In this document: one piece after another, positions 33,943-45,000 of the stretch
Layout of the letters: every line of letters starts with the position of its first letter
How positions within the stretch are numbered: position 1 is the first letter of the stretch
DNA from: Membranipora membranacea
Lineage: Eukaryota; Bryozoa; Gymnolaemata; Cheilostomatida; Membraniporidae
Direction of reading: 5' to 3'
Assembly (NCBI GenBank): GCA_914767715.1
Contig: OU612066.1
Span: 26,822,283-26,882,282 of the forward strand
Length of the DNA: 60,000 nt
The notes under the pieces: generated by a model
Databases searched by the model: none
Seen by the model: the letters and a program-made list of their open reading frames with translations, nothing else
What the model was told of the DNA's origin: nothing
Translations under genes and position numbers: made by a program

Positions 33943-34327
33943 CAGTGGCGTATATTAGCACTCACGGCCCACGGATTTCCGTGAGTGGCTGAATAGCTCA
34001 GTGTGTAGAGCGCCCGCTTTATAATCACTGTTAATAAGATTGTCGTGGGTTCGAATCCCATCAAGGTCAGTTTTTTTTCAAATGGGTGCTTTATAACTGG
34101 AGAATTTTTACCGTAATCTTCTACTGCTATTGAGTTGTTTTCTGAAAGTACCCAACAGCTCAGTGAGCTATTGAAATACCTCTCTGCTTGCACTATTTTG
34201 CTACCGATATGCAAAAATTTCCGTGGTGGGAGGGCGCTTAGGCGCCCCTCCCACACCCTCCCCGCCCGATTATTATGCTCATCTCTGAAAAGTCAGTGAG
34301 TGAAATTTTTTAGAATATACGCCCCTG
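33943..34327 (+). mobile_element. hAT-type MITE carrying a tRNA-like block, copy 3
   Basis: Ends CAGTGGCGTATATT and AATATACGCCCCTG, flanked by GGGTGCAT on both sides (33935-33942 and 34328-34335). It is 385 bp: compared with copy 2 it lacks 30 bp around the second GC palindrome. A box TAGCTCAGTGTGTAGAG and B box GGGTTCGAATCCC are intact. Confidence 0.9.
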
Positions 34328-34335
34328 GGGTGCAT

Positions 34336-36006
34336 CTATTTTCTGAGTGTATGTCACACTCGGCCAATGTATGTTTTGGATAAAATAAGTTTTAAAAAAA
34401 ACAATTATTAGATGGTACTGCAATAAAATTTATATACAGAAGCTCATCAATATTGGTTCCTCGTCTACTATTAATGGCAATGTTTGTGGGTAGTAATTAT
34501 ACAAGGCCTTCAGTATAAATAAGGCATACATTCTGACTACAATGATGTATATCGATCAATTGTTTTTGTCAGGTTTTCACAACTTATGTACCTGTTTATG
34601 TAAATTGTTATATCATTGTCTAATCATTCAAGTTCCACCTTAGGTTTTACTACCTGAAGACATGACAATGGGTCCCTCTCACTCCTTGGATGCACTACCA
34701 AGTAGCAAATGGCGCTTTAACTTAACTTAATCTCGTTCGATTAAAATGGGGATGTAGCGGTATATCCTGTGTCTCTGCTAATAGTTGCATGACTACTATT
34801 AGTCTAAGTGCTCAGACTCCAAGGCGCAGGGAGTTACTTGAGCATGCTATCAAACTCGGGGAGAGGAGTTTGATAGTGTGCGCAAGTAACTCCCTGCGCC
34901 TTGGAGTCTAAGCACTATGACTACATGACTATGACCCTTGAAGAAAAATCTTGTTTTGGCTTTTGATCTCCCATGTTTTTACTATTTTGAAGACTGAGTA
35001 TTATGTATCATATTTCGCAAAAGGGCTCTGTCTGTGCATGTTTTTGCTTCTATTGGCAGTTGGAGATCTCTATTCCTGTAAATTGTAAATAGTGTCCTAC
35101 TATATTTGAATCAAGCACCCTATTAAGTTTGGTAACAGATTGCGGAAGAAAACACTCTTGTTGAACTGTACTTGGATTGGATTTTTCCAAAAAAAAGGGG
35201 AGATATTATGATGGCATCAGATCAGAAAAAAAGGCTATGATACACCATCCCATTGGTCTAGACAAGGGTTGCTATATCTGTGACCAAGCCCAAGGACTGA
35301 AATTGACTAATTTCTTGCTGTCACTGCTGAGGTGTGTACTACTCATCAAAAGTCATTGGATTGCACCTGTCAGTGGAGTGTCTAGTTTAAAATCTTGAAG
35401 GATGTTGATTTAAATGTCTGCTTGACAAAAGCAAGGTGTAATCTGAGTACAACAAAAAGAAAAGCCACATATTACACTTCACATTTAAGCCACACCCACA
35501 GCAATTACATTATTCCGATTGAGTAATACTTATATGACAGTCTATGAATTAGAGTTGTCCCCTCTTTGTGTGTAGACGAGGTGAGACATGTGAATTATTT
35601 TACCTGCAGGTGTACAAAATTTAATATGTCATAGTCCGGGCAAATACCGAAGCCGAGGGATGACACAGAATTTTTTTTCCAGTGTAGAAAATAAAAAATT
35701 CTTTATGTCATCGTTCGTCTTCCGTAGAACCCATATTCATTTGTAAAAAAAAAAATTTTTTTTTCCATGTTTTCACATTGCTTGCAACTGCTCGAGTGAT
35801 TTGCTTATAATTTAGTGTGGGTTTTTCCAATGTTTCCTAGCAACTAACAGGAAGCAATTGTATAGCCAGTAATCCTCAAAGAATCCAGGGCTCTATTTGA
35901 ACTGCTCTACCAAAACTGAAAGATTTGAAGCTACTCTTGTCTAGATTTATTAGGTCAAGCCCAGGTCAAGGTTAACTTCTTCTAGAGCCATCCAGACTTG
36001 GGAGCC
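34336..36006. other. No gene recognised apart from a hairpin and repeat E
   Basis: It contains the hairpin at 34801-34922 and the inverted copy of repeat E at about 35630-35735. The ORF at 35177-35398 has no family resemblance. Confidence 0.4.
34801..34922. repeat. Long hairpin, arms of about 57 bp
   Basis: AGTCTAAGTGCTCAGACTCC through CTATCAAACTC (34801-34857), an 8-base loop, then GAGTTTGATAG through GGAGTCTAAGCACTATGACT. There are about six mismatches. Unrelated in sequence to the hairpin at 29416. Confidence 0.85.
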
Positions 36007-37728
36007 ATGTCTGAACCACAGAGAAAGAAGCAAAAGACTTTATTAAACTTCTTCACAAGGTATGTTACTGGGATCTTCTGATACCAAATATGTGTTTAAG
36101 GTCATCTGTATTGTTGGTTGACAGAAAGTTAGCATAAGATAGATCTAAAAGCCTGATCATAGCATCATCACAGCAATAGATCATTTGCTACATCATCAAG
36201 CTACTAAACTACAGTTACTAAGACTACTATCATCCTCTTCCTAAAAAAACTAAAGAGAGATTGTAAACTGTTCTATTCAATCCTCTGATTTAATGCATAA
36301 TTGAAAGAGCTCTACTATGATTCTTGGTTATCCTTGCTTTACACCTGTCTCATGCCTCATAACATGGATCATAACATCATATCCATTATATATAGCTCAG
36401 CTACCATAGCAGAAAGATCAGGTAAAAGTAGTTACAAAGTTTGCTGCTGCTTGATTGCATGTTCCTGCATGTTCTATATACTTCACTACATACTTTGATT
36501 GTAAATTGCCTGATGGAGTCCTTTTACAGATCATACCAAGCCAGCTCAGCTGAAATGCTCAAGCAAAGAATAGTTTGCTTTACATGGGCCGACATTCTCA
36601 GTCAGAGGCGATCACCATTCACAATATATTATAGCTTTCTGTCTAATCTTTCTTTGTATGATGGATGAAACAGACAAAGGTGGCAGTGTCCATGTGGCTG
36701 TCCCGCAGATTGAGGAAATAGTAGAGGAACCACTGGAGGGTACATCAGCAGACACCGCTGAATCTGACACCAATGATATAACATCCATCACATCCAAATC
36801 TGAACCTGCCCTAAAGTATAGCTTCATAAAGAACAAGCCGTATTATGATGCCAGGTATGGTCAACGTGATATGATTGCAGACATAGTTTTGTTTTTGGCC
36901 AGTGACAAACCTTTATGACCAAACTTTGATAACTGCCCAGATCATGGAAGAGTAAGCATACTTGTGAAAGTCAGTCTTTAGCATGAAAATTGTAACACAC
37001 CACATATAGTGACCATCATATATTATATCACATTCTAATATTTTACAGTTATCAGTTCCCAGATCGGGAATTCACTGAGAGTAGAAACAGCCGTGGGGTT
37101 ACGAAGAGAAGGTGTTCTGTGGATAAACTTAAAACCTATCCGTTTCTAGCCTACAGTAAGAAGGATGATGGGGTATACTGTGTCCCTTGTCGCCTATTTC
37201 CAACACATGGAGATGACAGAGGACGTAAACCTGAACAGTTAGTAAACAAGCCCTTTAATAACTGGAAGAAATTCTATGATAGAATAAAGCTGCACACCTC
37301 GGACAGTAATAGAAGTCATTTCCATTGTGTGGTGAGTCCTCACATTACAAATTTTACTAAAACAATTTCTATGAGTAGACATAGTTACAAAACCGCAAGT
37401 ATTTTGCCCCAATGACCATATTTCGCACTGGTACCCATAGCAGGAAGTAACATAGTGTTTACAGTACTAATGTAAGTTGCTGGAACTTACAATGCTGATA
37501 TATTTTCAGACTCGCATGGAGTCGTTCGAGGGTGTATTTAGCGGTCAAAAGAATTCAATTCAGGAAAAGCTGTCGAAGGGTCAACAGGAGACAGCTGAAC
37601 ACAACCAGCAGGTGCTAGGTTATAAACACAGGGACATTCTTCAGAGCCTCGATGGCAAAACTCTTGTAAATTCATTTATAGCAATGAAGAGAAGGAGGTT
37701 ACTCCTGCTTAATCCACTAGCGGAGTAG
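36007..37728 (+). CDS. TTF-type zinc-finger protein, hAT-transposase-derived (truncated)
   Basis: Four exons fit in phase: 36007-36059, about 36687-36854, 37049-37331 and 37510-37728, giving about 240 residues. The N-terminus MSEPQRKKQKTLLNFF is the start often seen in hAT/ZMYM-like transposase relatives. Exon 2 is acidic (EIVEEPLEGTSADTAE). Exon 3 holds a TTF-type zinc finger: YPFLAYSKKDDGVYCVPC, then NNWKKF, then HTSDSNRSH. Exon 4 begins TRMESFEGVFSGQKNSI, as in the linker of these transposases, and ends with MKRRRLLLLNPLAE before TAG. The catalytic and dimerisation domains are absent, so it cannot transpose alone; it may be a domesticated DNA-binding protein or a decaying remnant. The acceptor of exon 2 is the least certain. 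Confidence 0.62.
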
Positions 37729-38061
37729 TGACACCTGTCATGCTAATCATACCAACATTTCTGGCATCAATATTAATTCATGTTTTCTTTTGTTTTGGAG
37801 ATCGATGGAAAGTATTATCCTATATTAAAACTATCACAATCTCATCATATGTCTCATGTATATCAATCATCAGGTATGTAGCTTTACCACACTTACATTA
37901 AAATCTAGAGCTCTGAAATTTGTTGAATTCTTCAGCGGCCAAACCCCCCCAGCTGATTTGACTACACAACACTTATTGACGATTAAGGTATGTCTGTGTT
38001 TTGTTGACCATTTGCCAGTGTGGCATAGCTTAGCTGATAATGTCCGAAATACCCCTCCTCA

Positions 38062-38262
38062 GCCCAAAATACACCCTAAAAAGCCTTGGCGGCCAGGGGC
38101 TCCGCCCCGGACCACGTTGGGGGGCTTACAGCGCCCCCCAAACCCCCAGCTGGGTTGGCTCGGGCGCTACGCGCCCTCGGCTGAGGCGCTTCGCACCTCA
38201 GAGAAACACTAAAATTCCTGGTCAAGACCCCTATTGAATATTCTGAAAATCCGCCCCTGGAA
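38062..38262. repeat. GC-rich island with four successive stem-loops
   Basis: GGGGCTCCGCCCC, GGGGGGCTTACAGCGCCCCC, GGGCGCTACGCGCCC and GAGGCGCTTCGCACCTC follow one another between 38094 and 38202. The right border AATCCGCCCCTG resembles a hAT end. It is probably the remnant of another MITE of the type seen at 21723; the left end was not found. Confidence 0.5.
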
Positions 38263-39063
38263 TGTGAGCTAAAAACTCAGATTTTGCTCGTTGGCAGAGA
38301 TGAATAATGTATAAACAATGCTAAATGTTGCCTTACAATAATTTATGTCATATTATTATGAATGATCAGGTATTAGATTCTAGTTGTGATAAGCTATGCT
38401 CTCACTGCGCTGCCTATTCAAGTCATTTATGTGAAATTGATATAGCTAAATTCCAATTTGCATTTGAGAATGCTTTTAAAATGTAGCTTGTAATGAACTT
38501 GACATGATTGAATGAATCTAGTCTTTAATTTGAATATCAACGCATTACACCCCAACTTGCCTTTCTGTCAAAGCATCTCGGTTCAGACTGAGATGACATG
38601 CATATTTGATCACAGGGTCAACACTGCTTGATGTTTTAAGCAGATAGTTGGACATTAATAACATTGGAAGGTGGCAATATAATGCGCTTTCCCAGGAAAG
38701 TCTTATCTGCTTGTTTAATAGCTGATAGATTGACTTTCAGCTTGGCAGCGTCTTAATATTGAGAAGCCATGTTCTCGGGCATTACTAATAACATCCAAAG
38801 TGATCGTATCTAAATTATTTTTTGGTGTGGATAGTTGTGACAGCCCATTGAAATAATGAATTCATTGGTGACAAGGAATTCGCGACTGCATTGTCAATTT
38901 GTTCAAGTGGTGTTTTCTGATGGTTGCTGACAGCAGCTCAGGATTGGTTTGCTTGTTGTTGAAGTCGCTTTCTTTATTTATTGCGTTTGCCTCTTATTGT
39001 GTACTCTATTCTAGATCACATTGCTTGCATTGCTAATTTTTGGCAGAGATGAATAATAAAGAT
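38263..39063. other. No gene recognised
   Basis: 38280-38460 contains a degraded version of the repeat unit at 39064 (GTGATAAGCTATGCTCTCAC). Otherwise unassigned. Confidence 0.4.
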
Positions 39064-39440
39064 AACATCAAACTTTTGCATGAGAATTATATGTGGTATT
39101 TGTTGTGGGTATTTGATTTCATTTGTGATAAGCTATGCTCTTACTGCACTGACATTCCCAGTGATTTGCGAAATAGATTATTATGGCTAAATAGAAATTT
39201 GAATTTTAGGAATGTTAAAAAAGTGATTTTGCGGGTGAACCGGATAAATCCAGGCAACATCAAACTTTTGCATGAGAATAATGTGTGGTATTTGTTGTGG
39301 GTATTTGATTTCATTTGTGATAAGCTATGCTCTCATTGCACTGCCATTCCCAGTGATTTGCAAATAGATTATTTTGGCTAAATAGACATTTGAATTTTAG
39401 GAATGTTAAAATTTTGCAGGTGAACTGGATAAATCAAGGC
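39064..39440. repeat. Tandem duplication, unit about 192 bp
   Basis: AACATCAAACTTTTGCATGA starts each unit (39064 and 39256). The copies share TGTGGTATTTGTTGTGGGTA with few differences. The 113-codon ORF over both units is a product of the duplication. Confidence 0.8.
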
Positions 39441-39669
39441 AATGATTTCAATAGCATCACATAGCAATTACATCAATTATATGCCTTTCTACCCTGGCGG
39501 CTCGATTCGTCAGCCTTTAAATCAATATTTTTACAAACATATTTTTACATCATGGGGATTCATTTTCACCTGTGGCAATGGCCTTGGCTAGTCCATATGA
39601 ATTGGTTCATCTGGATCAAATCTAAAATTATTTACGATTTTATGTTTACAAGAAATGCTCTAGGTTTTT

Positions 39670-40107
39670 ATTGATTTACTTGCTATCACAAACATGAAAT
39701 GTTGCGAGAAAAGGATGCATATACTTTGTCAATAAAGGAGCTTGCTACTAATGTGTGGAACTTGCATTTGAGGGCATCGCTCTAGAAAATTTTGTATGAT
39801 GTGGTGCTCATCAGCAAAACAGCACAATAATATCGAGGTAGCCTACGTCAAGCCTCAAATTCTTGGCAACATTAAAAACTTTTCTTAGTAATTTCTTGTC
39901 TATGGTACATATGCTCGTGTGCAAAACAGGCAGATAATACATCAAGAGGGAAACTACAAAACTTTTGAACATAATGGAAGCTAATGGCTTTGTACTTAGA
40001 TGCAACATTTTTTTAACAACATATATTCTTTGACTTGCTTTGCCAGCTATTCTTTGCACATAATCTTCAAATCTCAGGTATTTCACCCGACAATTTTTTG
40101 GTGCCAT
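39670..40107 (-). mobile_element. CR1/L2-like LINE 3' fragment
   Basis: The minus strand encodes KASQRIYVVKKMLHLSTKPL and DKKLLRKVFNVAKNL, matching the LINE at 43612-46125 (QRMYVVNNFMYLSSKPL, DKKLLRKVFNDAKNL). Its 3' end TTTGTGATAGCAAGTAAATC is at about 39670. Confidence 0.8.
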
Positions 40108-40254
40108 CTCAGACGTACCCTCAGCTGTTTATGCTCAGGGCGTTTTACACCTTTAAAATACCACTATGGGCCATGCTTATATCAAAACTCAGGTTTCGAA
40201 TCCTCCCAGGTTGAGAGCCCTGATAATCCATAATCAAATAGTAACTAGAAACCA

Positions 40255-40560
40255 GAAGTATTTTATATCTGATATAATATGCCTTCATAATAACAATACT
40301 ACTACTATTAAGGCTTCTTTCAGGGAAGGATTTGGGATTTTAACGTGACATTTATTTTTGCACAAATCAGAAGCACTGCCCAATCTATTCTTAACTTTAC
40401 TTGAATTTGGAAGTATTTTATATCTGATATAATATGCCTTCATAATAACAATACTACTTCTATTAAGGCTTCTTTCAGGGAAGGATTTGGGATTTTAACG
40501 TGACATTTATTTTTGCACAAATCAGAAGCACTGCCCAATCTATTCTTTACTTTACTTGAA
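40255..40560. repeat. Recent tandem duplication, unit 155 bp
   Basis: GAAGTATTTTATATCTGATA begins both units (40255 and 40410). The copies differ at only a few positions. Confidence 0.85.
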
Positions 40561-41883
40561 AGACAGTAATTGATGTTTGAAACGACCCTAATAATCTTCA
40601 ATAATTTTCAATTGACATTGTTTCCTCAATCAATCCTTGTTTCAAATGTGATAGTGTCAGGCCTTCTTGTGTATTTCTTAGGATTGAAATATTTCATGAC
40701 TGTTTGATGGGTATCCCTGGCTTAGAATTAATTCATATCACTGGGTAAGGTCGGTTGACACAAGTACCAGTAGATGAATTATGCGACCTCATTTAATCCC
40801 CCACTCAAAAAATTTGACCCCATCCAGCAAAAATTAGGACCAGTAGTATTGTCTTCCTATCCAGATTGACTAAACAACTTGACTAGAGAATTGACTAAAG
40901 AATTGACTATTGAATCGACTAAAGAAATTGGCTAAAGAATTGGACTTAAGAATTTCACTAAATATTGGATTGCTGCGCATATGTTTATGTTAGGTTATAG
41001 GGAGCATGCACATGTTGCGCTAGCTAATATTGGTGGTTGAAATGATTGGTACACATAATAAATACTGAAAGCAGTCTAGTTCTCGCTCAGTCTTAATCAT
41101 TCATTAGTAGCAGGACCAGCAGCAGGTATTTGAAGCCAATGAAAATCAGCTACAAACTTAAGCGCTGTTTTTGAAATTTAGATGTTTATACTAATATCAT
41201 GTTTCATATCAAGTTCATCAATAATCAGTTTTAAATAACATACCTTGCAATGGCGCATAAATAACTAAAAACAACCTAGATTTTTCATTTTAGGCGTTGA
41301 TACAAGTTTATTGATTAGTGGTACACACAGCATGGTTTTTGTTGAGAAAATCCAACAGTATACAACATTATGTAGGTAACTGGACCAAACATATAATCCG
41401 CCTGCTCATGCCACTGCTGTAATTTTGAAGGGCATGACGATACAAATTATATTAAAACTGTCCTAAAAAAATTCCGAAACTCAAAATCAACCAGCCCCTA
41501 AGTTAGGTATAATCTCACGGTCATACAACAAATTTTCTTATAATGGATAAATATTGTTCACAAAATAAGCATACATAATTGATGTTATCACAAAGAAAGA
41601 GTGCAATTTGTTTCCAAATTATTGATTTTCTGTGTTGACTTTTAGTTCCTCATTGAAGGTGAAAATGATTTTTATTGTTGGCTTTTGTGTACTTGCAAAC
41701 ACCAAAATTGTAAAGGGGATATTCAACACTAATAATCATATGCACTCTTAAATTAATCAAATCAATGTACCTTTAAAATCTGTAAACAATATTTAAGTGG
41801 GGTGGAATAGTTTCCACACTTTATTTAACAACCATACATGGGTTGAGCCCAGCCAAGCTTAGTTCGCATGCTACAGCCAAAAA
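40561..41883. other. Upstream region of the CLCA gene
   Basis: No exon is seen. 40865-40960 is an irregular tandem array of GACTAAAGAATT-like units. The promoter of the CLCA gene should lie before 41884, but I see no convincing TATA box; TTTATTTAACAACC at about 41820 is the nearest AT-rich element. Confidence 0.4.
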
Positions 41884-42084
41884 ATGGGTAGCAATACTTC
41901 TTTTCTAAATTTGATTTCAGTTCTTTTGTTTTTTACCTCGGTTTATCAGTCTACATGCAATGCAGATGGTAGTATTGGAGATAGGAGACAGGAAATCACA
42001 TTGAATACAGATGGAGGTTACGACTTGCTTGTAGCGATTCATGATGACATCACTGAAGACCTCGGACTGCTGAACACTCTACAG
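41884..42084 (+). CDS. CLCA exon 1: signal peptide and start of protease-like domain
   Basis: The ATG at 41884 (context AAAAAATGG) gives FLNLISVLLFFTSVYQ as a hydrophobic secretion signal. Then ITLNTDGGYDLLVAIHDDI, which matches the conserved NxGY-DxxVAI start of mature CLCA. Donor CAG|GTAAGT, phase 0. Confidence 0.88.
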
Positions 42085-45000
42085 GTAAGTCTGCCATCTC
42101 ACAATTTGGGCTTGCTGCATAATTCAGTATAATGATGCATTCTGTCTGCAGCATAGCCTTGTGACGTAGTCTATCTCTGCAGTACAGCGATGGTGGGGCT
42201 GCTTTTCATCAAGAAAGGCAACTCCAAATCTTTAAGGTTGTGAGAAGGCAAAGCCAGTGTTTCATTTAGGCCAAACTATTTCCAAATCATGTGGTTCTAT
42301 TTTGTTTCCAAGTAAGGCACTCAGCCTAGGTGACTTGATTCAGGCCCAATGCTGCAGAGACCAACTTATACCTAAACAGTTTGCACATGCGCAGAGTGAA
42401 ACTACTTATAGGGAGAGATTCCATTGTCCTAAACCTGGATGTCTCTCCGCAACTACACTTAGAATATCTATATTTTGGGTCATGTTATGTGAAGGGACCT
42501 GATTCCCATTATTTATGGACAAGTCTGGACGGGGCCAAGTTTGATATGGGTCAAGGTTGGAGGGGCCAGAATGGCTTCGACCAAGTTGTCATGCGCCTCC
42601 TGATTGAATAGATTGCACCATCGTGCAGTTGGAAGTGAGTTGACTTTGAAGATGTTGTTTAGGAGAACCTGATACTATCACTTTAATTTCTATTCACCTC
42701 AGTTGTATTATTTCAAGTCATGGGATGTAAAGTAAGTGCCTGCTGTCAATGATAAGCTATTCAGTTTACAATGCAGAAAAAAGCTGTCTGGACAGTGTCT
42801 CTCCACCGTCCTGCCCTGGCTCCCGGTCTCCATTACCATAACAACTTTGTTCCTTTCATTCAGTAAGCCGTATGACCATTTGTTGCATTTACCTGAAGCC
42901 CATATGTTTTTCATAAAGAGCACAATATTTTGCTGCTGTATTGTATATGAGTACCATTCACTCCTAATGCACAAGTTAGCAAAACAAAGAACCAATTCAT
43001 TACATACAGTATGTGCACTGAAAAGTGCTGTATTAAGAATTACCCCCAGCATAGTTACTTTCACCAGACTGTGTGTATTTAAAAACTTATTTGACTTAGG
43101 TTTTCTTGCGAAAAACAATTGACAGACTCCATGATAAAATCAAGTACTGTTTAGGAGTGCTGGTAACCATGATTATTAATTTTGTGTATTCAGGAACTAT
43201 ACAGAGGTGCTTCTCAGTATCTAATGAAGGCAACAGATGGTCGAATGTATTTTCACAACATCACTATCCTTGTGCCTACGAACTGGACTGAACAAACTGA
43301 CTGGGGAGAGGTGTGTGTTTCAGATTTCTCTTTTGATATGGATATATGTGTACATACCTTAATTTGGTTCTTTTATGACAAATAAATCATTAAAGGATCC
43401 TGTAACCGTCCACCATCACTATGCATCTGTCATCACCAAATAGGGAAAGTAGAAGCTTGAAAATTAAGCATGAAGTGAGTTATAATCTCCCTCTGAATAA
43501 TTCATACGGTATATCCTGATGGGTAGTAGTAGATGGTATATTTAAGAGAGTCAAAAGTATCGCCGAATCTCAAAATCACGGACAGAATTAGATGGATATG
43601 AACAGTTTACAAATGAAAGGCTACCAAAGGATAGTTGTGAGACAATAGGAGGAGGCATTTTGATGTACATCGATAAATGCTGGTCAACTAATAATCAGAC
43701 TATCTACAATCATACGGACAATCACTGCGAGATCATGACAATTAAATCTAGACCACATTGGCTACCCAGAGAATTCTCTTCAATCATCACTCTCTCATGC
43801 TATACCCCTTTCACTGGAAAATCAAGACTCAAAGATGCAACCGCCTCGACTATAAACACTATAACTTCACATCTAAATGACATTGAGACTAAAATTGCCT
43901 GCATACTACTGATGGGAGACTACCAATCAAGCTCAACAACTACTATCAAATAATCAAGAAACCTACTCGGAATAATAAAATACTAGATAAATGCTTCACT
44001 AGAATCAAGAACGGCTACAGTCACTGCCACCAACTTGCTAAACTTGGCCTTTCTGATCGCCATGTCATGCCTTTAATACCTAGCTACAAGCCTCTGTCAA
44101 AAACTAAACATTCATATGTCACATGCCGGAAATATACGGATGAGAACTGCGAAGCTCTACAGGCTAGTTTGGATATCACCCTGTGGGATAATCTTCTCGA
44201 CGAAACATGCATAAATAAACAGACAGATGTCATCTCGGATTATATAAACTTCTGTACGGACCTGTGCATACCTAAGAAAACATTTAAAAAACACGCAAAT
44301 CCATGGAATTACAAAGCACATAGATAGTTTGAATGAACAGAAACAAGAGGCGCACCAAAGTGGAAATAGAAAACTGTATCATAAACTTAAAAATTAGTCA
44401 CCAAAGAAATCACCAAATCCAAAGTGGAATACTCCAAAAGAATTCAACAACATCTAATCAATGAACCGGCCAGAGCTTGGAAAGATATTAAGAAATTAAA
44501 TGGACTTCCTACATCAACCTCTACAACTGAACATGAAATAAAATTCAAACCAGATGACCTGAACACCTTCTGTGCACGCTATGAGAAACCTGTAATAAAT
44601 AACCCAGATATCGATGAAACCAAAATGACTGCTCATCCATTTGAAGTGAATTAAGAAACTGTTCTCAAACAACTGAAAACACTCAACTCTAGGTAAGGAG
44701 CTGGACCCGATGGATTAATCCCTAAGGTCCTTCGGATATGTGCCTACCAACTAGCCCCTATTATCACTAAACTGTTCAATAAATCTATAGAGCAACATAC
44801 GACACCTAAGCTATGGAAATCTGCTGTAATAAAACCACTACCAAAAGTCACTACACCTACACAGCTCAAAGACTACCGCCCGACTGCCATAACCAGCTGC
44901 CTATGTAAAATGTTAGAGAGACAACTTAAAATAAACATTACTAAACACACAGCCATTGACCGCCATCAGTTTGCCTACCGCCAGAAAAGATCAACACAAG

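Noticed and set aside
39040-39381. 113-codon ORF with internal repeat
   Set aside because: Arises from a tandem DNA duplication of AT-rich sequence; the second unit breaks the frame.
42708-43122. Opposed ORFs of 128-136 codons in CLCA intron 1
   Set aside because: Mirror-image ORFs over the same DNA, no family resemblance, inside an intron bounded by good CLCA splice sites.
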